Assembly: GCF_025151535.1 (NCBI RefSeq)
Contig: NZ_CP102288.1
Location: forward strand, 563,501-627,500
DNA length: 64,000 bases
Reading direction: 5' to 3'
Source: Segatella copri DSM 18205
GTDB taxonomy: Bacteria > Bacteroidota > Bacteroidia > Bacteroidales > Bacteroidaceae
The stretch's first letter is position 1, and each line of letters starts with the position of its first letter. This document shows, piece by piece, positions 52,519-61,322 of the stretch. The notes below the pieces were generated by a model. The model ran no database searches, was not told the DNA's origin, and saw nothing but the letters and a program-made list of their open reading frames with translations. The position numbers were made by a program, and so were the translations under genes.

Positions 52519-52553
52519 AAAGGCTCGTTCCTGTAGCAGGAGCGAGCCTTTGT
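52519..52553 (+). terminator. Terminator next to the group II intron
   Basis: AAAGGCTCG (52519-52527) pairs with CGAGCCTTT (52543-52551), with the inner TTCCTG/CAGGAG. The intron begins immediately after it. Confidence 0.85.
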
Positions 52554-52554
52554 T

Positions 52555-54476
52555 GTAGTATGCTCGGCACGAGCATTGTCTAACGGGTGCAAGTCCCGAG
52601 TAAGCCCTAATAGCGGGAATTACATAGCCAAAGGCAAGGGTGTCCATCGTGAGGTGAAATCTGAAAGAAGCCGGAGGCAAACATCTGACCTAACGAACAG
52701 AAACTTCATACAAGGCATATGACCGTGGGTAAGGTTGCTACTCAAACCAAAGCCCTATAGCTATTCGGAACGGTCGGTGTAAATGAAGTGGGTATAAGAT
52801 GGAAAGACAATGCTCTTATCCGAGGAGGTCTCACGGACGCTTCAAATAGTTTTTACGAAAGAAGCGGAGTAAAGCTTGCTGTGAGAAGTCAGCAGACGCC
52901 ATAGTAGTGCAATACTCGATAACGTTGCGCGAAGGGCTGAACCTAACAATTAAACGATAGTAATTGAAACATACCTTATGAAGGAAAGAATGCAGAAAAC
53001 ATTATCCCAAGTTAATGGCTGCCCCCAAAGAGATAGGTCGGAAACCGAATGGTATGGGGGAGTGCAGACCTTCATGTGGATGTGTGAAGACAACATCGTG
53101 GAAGTACCATTCGACAAGGAACACCTTTTCGAGCAAATCCTTAGTCCTGCAAATCTCAACCGAGCCTACAAGGCTGTTGTGAGAAACAAAGGCTGTGGTG
53201 GTATCGACAAGATGTCGTGCGAGCAACTGCTCCCATGGCTCTTGACCAATAAGGATGAACTCATCCGTTCCTTGATGGACGGTTCTTACCGTCCGAACCC
53301 AGTGAAAAGGGTAGAAATACCCAAGGACAATGGCAAGATGCGCCTGTTGGGAATACCTACAGTAGTAGACCGTCTGGTGCAACAAGCCATCAACCAAGTA
53401 CTGACTCCCATCTATGAGAACCAATTCTCCAAGACGAGCTACGGCTTCCGACTGAGAAGAGGATGCCATGACGCACTACGAGGAGCGCAAAGGATAATCA
53501 ACGAAGGCTACATATATGTAGTAGACCTTGACCTTGAACGCTTCTTCGATACCGTGAGCCATAGCAAACTCATAGAAATTCTCAGCCGTACGATAAAAGA
53601 CGGCAGAGTGGTCAGCCTTATACACAAATATCTCCGAAGTGGTGTAATGAACAAAGGCTTGTTTGAAGCGAGCGAGGAAGGAACTCCCCAAGGAGGACCG
53701 CTAAGTCCGTTGTTGAGTAACATCATGCTCAACGAATTGGATAAAGAACTTGAACGCAGAGGGCTTCCCTTTGTACGCTATGCAGATGACTCGATGATAT
53801 TCTGTAAGTCCAAGAGGGCTGCAATGCGAGTGAAGGAGTCTATAACCCGATTTATAGAGAATACTCTATATCTCAAAGTCAACAAGGACAAGACCATAGT
53901 GTCGTATGTGCGCGGAGTGAAATATCTCGGCTACTCCTTTTATGTGATGAAAGGCAAATGCCAACTCACGGTGCATCCAAAGTCCAAAGCCAAGATGAAG
54001 TCACGGTTGAAAGAACTGACAAGTCGCAGCAACGGATGGGGATATGCCAAGAGAAAGCAAAAGCTGAAAGAATACATAAGAGGTTGGGTCGGCTATTATC
54101 ACCTTGCTAATATGAAGCGTCTCTTGCTTGAAACGGACGAATGGCTAAGGCGTAGAATCCGCATGTGTATATGGAAAGCTTGGAAGAAAGCCAAGACAAA
54201 AGTGGCAAACCTCATCATATGTGGAATCAATAAATGCCAAGCATACGAATGGGGTAATACTCGCAAGGGCTATTGGCGAATAGCTGAAAGCCCTATTCTA
54301 AAAAGGGCGATAGATAACAATAAACTGCGCTCCGCAGGGTATGTTACTTTAATGGAGGTGTATCTCGAATGGTATCCAAAATAGGAACCGCCGTATGCGG
54401 AACCGCACGTACGGTGGTGTGAGAGGTCGGAAAACGAAAGTAGGAAGAAAACTGCTTCGTTTTCCTCCTACTCGAT
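52555..54476 (+). mobile_element. Group II intron
   Basis: The RNA scaffold is recognisable. Near the 5' end is TGCTCGGCACGAGCA followed by CTAACGGGTGCAAGTCCCG (about 52582-52600), standard domain I sequence. The 3' end has domain V at about 54385-54418 (CCGCCGTA pairs with TACGGTGG, TGCG with CGCA), then a domain VI hairpin ending CCTACTCGAT. The maturase gene lies in domain IV. Both boundaries are estimates to within about 15 bp, because I could not verify the 5' GUGYG motif. The site directly behind a terminator hairpin resembles group IIC targeting. Confidence 0.85.
52978..54384 (+). CDS. ltrA: Group II intron reverse transcriptase/maturase
   Basis: The 468-residue protein has the group II RT blocks: GIDKMSCEQL (75-84), RPNPVKRVEIPKDNGKMRLLG split over 105-125, RLVQQAINQVLTPIYE, the thumb-side SYGFRLRRGCHDAL, EGTPQGGPLSPLLSNIML (234-251) and catalytic YADD (268-271). 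The C-terminal part is the GIIM maturase domain (about 350-468; YIRGWVGYYHLANMK). No HNH endonuclease domain is present. It splices its intron and copies it at the target; key residues are intact. Confidence 0.93.
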   Translation: MKERMQKTLSQVNGCPQRDRSETEWYGGVQTFMWMCEDNIVEVPFDKEHLFEQILSPANLNRAYKAVVRNKGCGGIDKMSCEQLLPWLLTNKDELIRSLMDGSYRPNPVKRVEIPKDNGKMRLLGIPTVVDRLVQQAINQVLTPIYENQFSKTSYGFRLRRGCHDALRGAQRIINEGYIYVVDLDLERFFDTVSHSKLIEILSRTIKDGRVVSLIHKYLRSGVMNKGLFEASEEGTPQGGPLSPLLSNIMLNELDKELERRGLPFVRYADDSMIFCKSKRAAMRVKESITRFIENTLYLKVNKDKTIVSYVRGVKYLGYSFYVMKGKCQLTVHPKSKAKMKSRLKELTSRSNGWGYAKRKQKLKEYIRGWVGYYHLANMKRLLLETDEWLRRRIRMCIWKAWKKAKTKVANLIICGINKCQAYEWGNTRKGYWRIAESPILKRAIDNNKLRSAGYVTLMEVYLEWYPK

Positions 54477-54480
54477 TCTG

Positions 54481-55650
54481 TTAGAATCGGAAGCAAACCT
54501 CGGCATCTGCCATGGAGTAATTATGCTTCGCGAGTGTCTTGTCGTTGATGAGCGCATACTCGGTAAGGATAGAGATTCGCTTGCCGATGTGGAAGTTCAA
54601 ACCTGCCTCATACTGGGTTCTCTGCATGTTGCTCTTGCCGTTAGGCTGATACATGTCGTAACGTGCCTTCACGTCGATACGGCTGTTCTTTGGCAGCTGA
54701 GCCAATGGGGCGATAACCAATCCATATACACCCTGTGCCTTGTCGCCGATTTTTGCATTCAGATTGCAGTCCTTGGCGTTGGCATCATTGAAGTTGTTGA
54801 TGCTCTTTGCGAATGCCTTTCCTGTGGAGTGGATATATTCGGAGCGAACGGTCCAGCCATTCTGCTTGTATTCGAATGAGAAGGCATAGCGGTTTTGGCT
54901 GAGCTTGCGAACGCCAGAGCGTTCCTGAATGTCGGCAGTATAGGAGGCATCATGCTCGTCGGTCCATGTTCCCTTTCTTGCATAAGAACCGGTCCATCCG
55001 AAGGCACCGATGCGCATGCCGCTTACAGGCATTACCCATACACCACCAATCACATTCTTCTGCTGGTCAACGTCCTTGGTATTGGTTCCCTGTCCGTTGA
55101 ATACACCAATCTGATAGTGCAGCAGGTTTCTGCCGTTGGCATTCTTGAGGAAATCGCCCTGGAACTGAAGACCGATGTCACGACCGTTGGATGCATGTTC
55201 TCCGGCACGGTCGCTGAAACCGGCCAGCTTGCTCACGTTCTGTGAATATCCCATGAAGCCCTGGTCGATAGGGTGCATCGGATTCTCAAAGGTGAACGGG
55301 TTCTTGAACTGACCGATCTTCACCTTGAAGTATTCATATTTCTGCCATTCAGCAAACAGGTCCACCATTCTCGGACTGGAACCGAGGGTAGAGGTGTTGC
55401 CGTTGAACTGAATCTGAGTTTTCCAGTAGAAGTCGCCTGCTATGCGACCTTCGAGAGAGATACGCGCCATACGGATGTTGAATGAGTTGGATTCAGCATC
55501 TTTCTGTCCGCTGTACTGATACTGGGTCATTCCATAACCCGACAATTTCACGTTGCTCAACCATGATGGTATTTCGATGGTCTGCTTCTGCTGGGCGCTG
55601 GCTGAGACCGAAGCTACAGCCATGAGCGCCATGATGATGGTTTTCTTCAT
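54481..55650 (-). CDS. Phosphate-selective porin (OprO/OprP) family protein
   Basis: The 389-residue outer-membrane porin has a signal peptide (MKKTIIMALMAVASVSASA) and a porin O/P barrel: LSGYGMTQYQYSG at the first strand, RMARISLEGRIAGDFYWK, KVKIGQFKNPFTFENP, and a terminal Phe (EVCFRF). Such proteins are widespread in Bacteroidales; the solute is unknown despite the family name. It lies 25 bp after rlmD on the same strand, so the two are probably co-transcribed. The intron's 3' end is 5 bp from its stop codon. Confidence 0.87.
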   Translation of the reverse strand: MKKTIIMALMAVASVSASAQQKQTIEIPSWLSNVKLSGYGMTQYQYSGQKDAESNSFNIRMARISLEGRIAGDFYWKTQIQFNGNTSTLGSSPRMVDLFAEWQKYEYFKVKIGQFKNPFTFENPMHPIDQGFMGYSQNVSKLAGFSDRAGEHASNGRDIGLQFQGDFLKNANGRNLLHYQIGVFNGQGTNTKDVDQQKNVIGGVWVMPVSGMRIGAFGWTGSYARKGTWTDEHDASYTADIQERSGVRKLSQNRYAFSFEYKQNGWTVRSEYIHSTGKAFAKSINNFNDANAKDCNLNAKIGDKAQGVYGLVIAPLAQLPKNSRIDVKARYDMYQPNGKSNMQRTQYEAGLNFHIGKRISILTEYALINDKTLAKHNYSMADAEVCFRF

Positions 55651-55675
55651 CTTGTTTCTATTTTGATTTCTAGGT

Positions 55676-57127
55676 TTATCTCTTTTCGAGCAATACCACG
55701 TTCTCTACGTGAGGGGTATGAGGGAACATATCCACCGGCTGTACGGCAGCTACCTTATACTCCGCATCCATCAGCTGCAGGTCGCGAGCCTGGGTTGCCG
55801 GGTTGCAGCTTACGTATACGATGCGCTTTGGTGCTGCATTCAGGATGACGTTTATTACGTCTGGGTGCATTCCGGCACGTGGTGGGTCGGTGATGATGAC
55901 GTCAGGTCGACCGTGCTGTGCGATGAAATCGTTGGTCAGGATATCCTTCATGTCGCCTGCATAGAAGAGGGTGTTCTCGATGTTGTTCACCTGAGAATTC
56001 ACCTTGGCATCCTCTATGGCCTCTGGCACGTACTCGATACCGATTACCTTCTTTGCCTTGTGAGCCACGAAGTTGGCGATGGTTCCGGTGCCGGTATAGA
56101 GGTCGTAAACCAGCTCATCTCCGGTAAGGTTGGCAAACTCGCGGGCCACGCAGTAGAGGTGGTAAGCCTGCTCGGTATTGGTCTGGTAGAAACTCTTCGG
56201 ACCCACCTTGAACTTCAGGTCTTCCATCAGTTCGTAGATATGGTCATTGCCCTTGAAGAGGCTGAGCTCCAGGTCGTTGATGGTATCGTTTCCCTTCTGG
56301 TTGTCTACATACATGAGCGATGTAATCTGAGGAAACTTGTCAGCCACCTGCTGCATCAGCTCCAATGCTCTCTGCTCATCGCCCTCCTCATCGTAGTGGA
56401 ACTGGAAGACGAGCATCCACTCTCCGGTGTTCGAATTACGGATCATCATGTTGCGGAGCAAACCGTGCTGCTCACGCAGGTCGTAGAAGGTATAGTCGTG
56501 AGAATCAGCATATTCGAAGACGAAGTTGCGGATCTCGTTGCAGAGGTCATCCATCAGCCAGCACTTCCTGATAGGATAAATCTTGTCGAAGGCTCCGGTG
56601 ATATGGAAACCGATGGCGTTCTGGGCGTGGCGCTCCTTGAGCGATGTTACGGTATCATCCTCTTTCTGAGGGAGCTGAGCCAGTTCCTCGGCGGTGAACC
56701 ATCGCTTGTTGCTGCATCCGAACTCTATCTTGTTGCGGTACTCCTGGGTCTTCACGCTGCCCATGATAGGGCGGAACTCAGGTAGTTCAATCTTTCCGAT
56801 GCGGGTGAGCTGGTCTTCCACCTGCTTCTGCTTAGCCTTGATCTGCTCTTCGTAAGGCAGGTTCTGCCATTTGCATCCGCCGCAGATGCCGAAGTGCTCG
56901 CACATAGGCTCCTGTCGCACCTCGCTCTTCTTGATGAAGCGAACCACCTTGGCTTCGCAATACTTATGTTTCTTCTTTACTACCTGCAAGTCGACAACAT
57001 CTCCTGGCACACAGAAAGGTACGAAGATGACCTGCTCATCTACGCGTGTGATGCACTTACCCTCGGCTGCTACTGCCTCGATGGTGATGTTCTCTAACAG
57101 AGGTAATGGTTTACGTTTTCTTGCCAT
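55676..57127 (-). CDS. rlmD: 23S rRNA (uracil-C5)-methyltransferase RlmD type
   Basis: The 483-residue enzyme has an N-terminal TRAM domain (about 8-65), a 4Fe-4S cluster motif (MCEHFGICGGCKWQNLPYEEQ, cited by its C...CGGC core) and a C-terminal AdoMet methyltransferase with VYDLYTGTGTIANF, TDPPRAGMHPDV and the catalytic Cys in YVSCNPATQARDL. It methylates uracil C5 in 23S rRNA; U1939 is the E. coli target, and a related position is possible. I chose the ATG at 57127 because the promoter box at 57156-57163 excludes the earlier in-frame ATG. Confidence 0.9.
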   Translation of the reverse strand: MARKRKPLPLLENITIEAVAAEGKCITRVDEQVIFVPFCVPGDVVDLQVVKKKHKYCEAKVVRFIKKSEVRQEPMCEHFGICGGCKWQNLPYEEQIKAKQKQVEDQLTRIGKIELPEFRPIMGSVKTQEYRNKIEFGCSNKRWFTAEELAQLPQKEDDTVTSLKERHAQNAIGFHITGAFDKIYPIRKCWLMDDLCNEIRNFVFEYADSHDYTFYDLREQHGLLRNMMIRNSNTGEWMLVFQFHYDEEGDEQRALELMQQVADKFPQITSLMYVDNQKGNDTINDLELSLFKGNDHIYELMEDLKFKVGPKSFYQTNTEQAYHLYCVAREFANLTGDELVYDLYTGTGTIANFVAHKAKKVIGIEYVPEAIEDAKVNSQVNNIENTLFYAGDMKDILTNDFIAQHGRPDVIITDPPRAGMHPDVINVILNAAPKRIVYVSCNPATQARDLQLMDAEYKVAAVQPVDMFPHTPHVENVVLLEKR

Positions 57128-57155
57128 AATAATGTTTTGTATTTTTTTATGGGTG

Positions 57156-57163
57156 CAAAGATA
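57156..57163 (-). promoter_or_regulatory. -7 box TATCTTTG of rlmD
   Basis: A perfect consensus box 29 bp before the ATG at 57127. Confidence 0.7.
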
Positions 57164-57227
57164 CTGCAATTTTATGAGAAATGCAAGAGTTGTCCCAAAT
57201 TATTTGCTTTTAAAGGTGAAAAGGCGT

Positions 57228-57685
57228 TTAAAGGTAAAAAAGTAAAAAGGTAAAGAGGTAAAAAGATTGCCGGACGATAACAAAAGTAACAAATGAAACA
57301 GGTAACTTCTGTGCTTGCAAAGGTGAAAAAGTCACTCGTCACTTGTCACTTTTATTCTTTTTTGTGTGTCGTATCATGGACCATAGGATAATATTAGAGA
57401 AATAATATTATATTTAATTTTCCATTATATTAATGTTCGCGCGCGTACATTAATTAATAATATATCTATAATATAATCTGTTTCTTATAAGCCTATTTCG
57501 TACCGATTTAACTGTTCGTGGCTTATCTGAAAAATGACAAAAAACAAAAAGTGACGAGTGACGAGTGACTTTATCACTTTTCGGGTATTGCTCTCTGTTA
57601 CTTTTGTTACCTGTTATTTTTGTTACTTTTGTTATCGTCCGGCAATCTTTTTACCTCTTTACCCTTTTACTTTTTTACCCTTAAA
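57228..57685 (+). repeat. Large inverted-repeat element (about 458 bp)
   Basis: Outer arms 57228-57306 and 57606-57685 are near-perfect inverted repeats of about 79 bp, including GATTGCCGGACGATAAC and its complement. Inner arms 57331-57353 and 57547-57569 (GTCACTCGTCAC...) match with one mismatch. The centre has the palindrome ATTAATGT-T-CGCGCGCG-T-ACATTAAT (57429-57454). No gene is inside. It is built like a MITE or a cruciform-forming element. Confidence 0.85.
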
Positions 57686-57687
57686 TT

Positions 57688-57764
57688 ACGTCCCGACGTA
57701 GCGCTTGCTGCATCGCGACGCAATCTTTCGTACGTCCCGACGTGGCCATCGCTACGTCGGGACG
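57688..57764 (+). repeat. CGTCCCGACGTAGCG palindrome cluster
   Basis: CGTCCCGACGTAGCG (57688-57702) has a perfect inverted copy at 57750-57764, with a further direct copy of ACGTCCCGACGT between them. Confidence 0.8.
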
Positions 57765-57968
57765 CAGTTTCAGATGCATCGGGAGGGGGTAAAAAACACC
57801 GAAAATGCAGGCTGCAATTCCGAGAGACGCACTTTCAGATTCGTCAAATATCTTTCTATCGTATACGTGATTGTTAATTTTCTGCCCGTGTGTGCGTCAA
57901 CAGTATAAAATGTAATCTAGGGATAGCAAAAAAGCGTATAAAAGTTTGGTAGTATCAAATAAAAATCG

Positions 57969-57976
57969 TATCTTTG
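57969..57976 (+). promoter_or_regulatory. -7 box TATCTTTG of ppdK
   Basis: The -33 element TTTG is at 57945-57948 (20-bp spacer). The leader is about 50 nt. Confidence 0.75.
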
Positions 57977-58033
57977 CATTACAAATAATAATTAGCAACG
58001 TAAAACGAAATAAAATATATACCTATAACAATT

Positions 58034-60754
58034 ATGAACGAAAAAAGAGTTTATACATTCGGAAACGGAAAAGCAGAAGGCAATGCCCAAATGCGAGAAG
58101 TACTTGGTGGTAAAGGCGCAAACCTTGCCGAAATGAACCTGATTGGTGTACCTGTTCCTCCAGGTTTCACCATTACAACAGACACTTGTAATGAATATTA
58201 TGAAGTGGGTGAGGAAAAAATCAAAGAACTTCTTCAGGACGAAGTGATGGCTGCTGTGGCTCATACAGAGGCATTGATGAACAGCAAGTTCGGTTCTGTA
58301 GAGAATCCACTCCTCGTATCTGTACGCTCAGGTGCACGCGCATCTATGCCTGGTATGATGGATACCATCCTCAACCTCGGTTTGAATGACGAAGTAGCTG
58401 AGGGATTGGTCAAGAAGACCGGTAACCCTCATTTCGTTTACGATTCATATCGCCGTTTCGTACAGATGTACGGTGACGTCGTTATGGGATTGAAGCCTGT
58501 AAACAAGGAAGATATCGACCCATTTGAGGCTATCATCGAAAAGGTGAAGGAAGAGCAGGGCGTTACACTTGACAAGGACCTCTCTGTAGAGTCGCTCAAG
58601 AAGCTCGTTGAACTCTTCAAGGCTGCCATCAAGGAGCAGACAGGACAGGATTTCCCTACCAACCCAATCGATCAGCTCTGGGGCGCTATCTGCGCTGTGT
58701 TCCGTTCTTGGATGAACGAGCGTGCTATCCTCTACCGCAAGATGGAAGGTATTCCTGATGAGTGGGGTACTGCCGTATCTGTCATGGCGATGGTATTCGG
58801 TAACATGGGCGATACATCTGCTACAGGTGTTTGCTTCTCACGTGATGCTGGTAATGGTGAGAATCTCTTTAATGGTGAGTATCTTATCAATGCACAGGGT
58901 GAGGACGTGGTAGCCGGTATCCGTACTCCACAGCAGATTACAAAGATTGGTTCTCAGCGCTGGGCTGAGCGTGCAGGTATCTCTGAAGAGGAGCGTGCTG
59001 CCAAGTATCCTTCTATGGAAGAGGCTATGCCTGAACTCTATAAGGAACTCGACGCGCTGCAGGATAAGCTGGAGCACCACTATCACGATATGCAGGATAT
59101 GGAGTTCACCGTACAGGAAGGCAAACTCTGGTTCCTCCAGACTCGTAATGGTAAGCGTACAGGTACAGCTATGGTGAAGATTGCCATGGATCTCCTCCAC
59201 GAGGGTATGATTGATGAGAAGACTGCTATCCTGCGCTGTGAGCCTCAGAAGCTCGATGAACTTCTGCACCCAGTATTCGATAAGCTGGCTCTCTCTAAGG
59301 CTAAGGTCATCACACAGGGCCTCCCTGCATCTCCAGGTGCTGCCTGCGGTCAGATCGTATTCCATGCAGACGATGCTCAGGAGTGGCATGAGGACGGCAA
59401 GAAGGTGATCATGGTTCGTATCGAAACATCTCCAGAAGACCTCGCTGGTATGTCAGCTGCTGAGGGTATCCTTACCGCTCGTGGTGGTATGACTTCTCAC
59501 GCTGCCGTTGTAGCCCGTGGTATGGGTAAGTGCTGTGTATCAGGCGCCGGCTCTATCAACGTAGATTACAAGACTAAGACTGTAGAGATTGATGGCGTAG
59601 TTTACAAGGAGGGTGATTATATCTCTCTGAACGGTACTACAGGTCAGGTTTACGCAGGACAGATTGAGACAAAGGCTGCAGAACTTTCAGGCGACTTCAA
59701 GGAGCTGATGGACCTCTGCGACAAATATACAAAGATGGAAATCCGTACCAATGCGGATACTCCACACGATGCTGAGGTAGCCCGTGCATTCGGCGCCAAG
59801 GGTATCGGTCTGACACGTACAGAGCACATGTTCTTCGATGATCAGAAGATTGTTGCTATGCGTGAGATGATTCTGGCAGACTCAGTTGAGGGTCGTGAGA
59901 AGGCACTTGCCAAGCTCCTCCCATATCAGAAGGCTGACTTCTACGGCATTCTCAAGGCAATGGATGGCTGTCACGTGAACATCCGCTTGCTCGACCCACC
60001 TCTCCACGAGTTCGTACCTCACGATTTGGCTGGTCAGGAGACCATGGCTAAGGAGATGGGCGTAAGCGTAGAGGAAATCAAGAAGCGTGTAAACTCTCTG
60101 GCAGAGAACAACCCTATGCTTGGTCATCGCGGTTGCCGTCTCGGTATCACATTCCCAGAGATTACAGCCATGCAGACCCGTGCCATCCTCGGTGCAGCTT
60201 GCGAGTTGAAGAAGGAAGGTTACAACCCATGTCCTGAAATCATGGTTCCGCTCATCGGTACCGTTCAGGAGCTCAAGCAGCAGAAGGCTATCATCCTCGC
60301 TACTTCTAAGGAGGTATTCGCTGAGTACGGCGTAGAGGTAGAATTTGAGATTGGTACCATGATTGAGATTCCTCGTGCTGCCCTTACAGCAGGTCAGATT
60401 GCAGAAGAGGCTCAGTACTTCTCATTCGGTACTAATGACTTGACACAGATGACCTTCGGTTACTCTCGTGACGACATCGCTTCCTTCCTCCCTGCATACA
60501 TGGAGAAGAAGATCTTGAAGGTTGATCCATTCCAGGTTCTCGACCAGGAGGGTGTTGGTCAGCTCATCAAGATGGCAGTAGAGAATGGTCGTGCTACCCG
60601 TCCTAACCTGCGCACAGGTATCTGTGGTGAGCACGGTGGCGAGCCATCATCTGTTAAGTTCTGTGCTAAGGTTGGCATGAACTATGCTTCATGCTCTCCA
60701 TTCCGCGTGCCAATCGCACGTTTGGCTGCGGCGCAGGCTGCTGTAGAGGAGTAA
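58034..60754 (+). CDS. ppdK: Pyruvate, phosphate dikinase
   Basis: The 906-residue enzyme interconverts pyruvate, ATP and Pi with PEP, AMP and PPi. It has an N-terminal ATP-grasp domain (about 1-350; GGKGANLAEMNLIGVPVPPG, SVRSGARASMPGMMDT), the swivelling phosphohistidine domain (GGMTSHAAVVARGMGK, catalytic His about residue 490) and a C-terminal TIM barrel (GIGLTRTEHMFF, SFGTNDLTQMTFG, GICGEHGGEPSSVKF with the catalytic Cys). Full length for the family. It has its own promoter and terminator. In anaerobes it serves PPi-dependent glycolysis or gluconeogenesis. Confidence 0.97.
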   Translation: MNEKRVYTFGNGKAEGNAQMREVLGGKGANLAEMNLIGVPVPPGFTITTDTCNEYYEVGEEKIKELLQDEVMAAVAHTEALMNSKFGSVENPLLVSVRSGARASMPGMMDTILNLGLNDEVAEGLVKKTGNPHFVYDSYRRFVQMYGDVVMGLKPVNKEDIDPFEAIIEKVKEEQGVTLDKDLSVESLKKLVELFKAAIKEQTGQDFPTNPIDQLWGAICAVFRSWMNERAILYRKMEGIPDEWGTAVSVMAMVFGNMGDTSATGVCFSRDAGNGENLFNGEYLINAQGEDVVAGIRTPQQITKIGSQRWAERAGISEEERAAKYPSMEEAMPELYKELDALQDKLEHHYHDMQDMEFTVQEGKLWFLQTRNGKRTGTAMVKIAMDLLHEGMIDEKTAILRCEPQKLDELLHPVFDKLALSKAKVITQGLPASPGAACGQIVFHADDAQEWHEDGKKVIMVRIETSPEDLAGMSAAEGILTARGGMTSHAAVVARGMGKCCVSGAGSINVDYKTKTVEIDGVVYKEGDYISLNGTTGQVYAGQIETKAAELSGDFKELMDLCDKYTKMEIRTNADTPHDAEVARAFGAKGIGLTRTEHMFFDDQKIVAMREMILADSVEGREKALAKLLPYQKADFYGILKAMDGCHVNIRLLDPPLHEFVPHDLAGQETMAKEMGVSVEEIKKRVNSLAENNPMLGHRGCRLGITFPEITAMQTRAILGAACELKKEGYNPCPEIMVPLIGTVQELKQQKAIILATSKEVFAEYGVEVEFEIGTMIEIPRAALTAGQIAEEAQYFSFGTNDLTQMTFGYSRDDIASFLPAYMEKKILKVDPFQVLDQEGVGQLIKMAVENGRATRPNLRTGICGEHGGEPSSVKFCAKVGMNYASCSPFRVPIARLAAAQAAVEE

Positions 60755-60798
60755 ATCTCTTCTGAAAGAAGATTGTACGATTAATGATTAGATAATTA

Positions 60799-60836
60799 GA
60801 GGAAAGTGTTTCGTAATGAAGCGCTTTCCTCTTTTT
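60799..60836 (+). terminator. Terminator of ppdK
   Basis: GAGGAAAG (60799-60806) pairs with CTTTCCTC (60824-60831), followed by five T. Confidence 0.85.
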
Positions 60837-60902
60837 CGTCTTTTTTAGGTTAAATTTCGAAAGAAAATGAGCAAATCATTTGCTGATTACATTTATTTTC
60901 CG

Positions 60903-60910
60903 TAATTTTG
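60903..60910 (+). promoter_or_regulatory. -7 box TAATTTTG
   Basis: A TAnnTTTG match just before a short ATG frame at 60928 that runs into the palindromic repeat. It may drive the 34-residue protein and DUF3256 genes. Confidence 0.5.
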
Positions 60911-60967
60911 TCGGAAAATAGAGAAATATGGAAGGATTAGTCATGATTTATGCGACGATTTCCCGGC

Positions 60968-61168
60968 ACGCCCTGAAAGGGCAGAAGCTCCTAGCCCAGG
61001 GCAACGCCCTGGGTAATAGTTGTATTAGCCCTACGCCCTGTAAGGGCAAAAGCTTTAAAATATAGCTGCTGTATAGAAGCTTTTGCCCTTACAGGGCGTT
61101 AGTACCATCTCTATATCGCATACCCAGGGTGTTGCCCTGGGCTAGGAGCTTCTGCCCTTTCAGGGCGT
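60968..61168 (+). repeat. Palindromic intergenic repeat, two copies head to head
   Basis: 60968-61016 pairs with 61131-61168 and beyond (ACGCCCTGAAAGGGCAGAAG and its complement, TAGCCCAGGGCAAC and its complement). Inner arms 61033-61055 and 61077-61099 are perfect (ACGCCCTGTAAGGGCAAAAG). The modules match 20861-20980. In RNA it would form one long hairpin. Confidence 0.9.
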
Positions 61169-61215
61169 ATGGGGCTTACTTGCGAAATTTAGTAAATAAT
61201 TTAAAGGCTTCAAAA

Positions 61216-61320
61216 ATGAATACATTGGCTTTAACTTTCGCAATATGCTTAGTTCCGGCTACGGCATTTTTGATTTGGCTCTTCACTCCTTGGGGAAAGA
61301 AATGGTCTAAGGAATTGTAG
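61216..61320 (+). CDS. 34-residue single-helix membrane protein
   Basis: The ATG at 61216 gives a 34-residue protein: a hydrophobic helix (residues 3-25, LALTFAICLVPATAFLIWLF) followed by a basic end (TPWGKKWSKEL). It ends 2 bp before the DUF3256 gene, so the two are probably translated together. I do not know the family. The amphipathic end and tight spacing suggest a real small inner-membrane protein. Confidence 0.65.
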   Translation: MNTLALTFAICLVPATAFLIWLFTPWGKKWSKEL

Positions 61321-61322
61321 TA

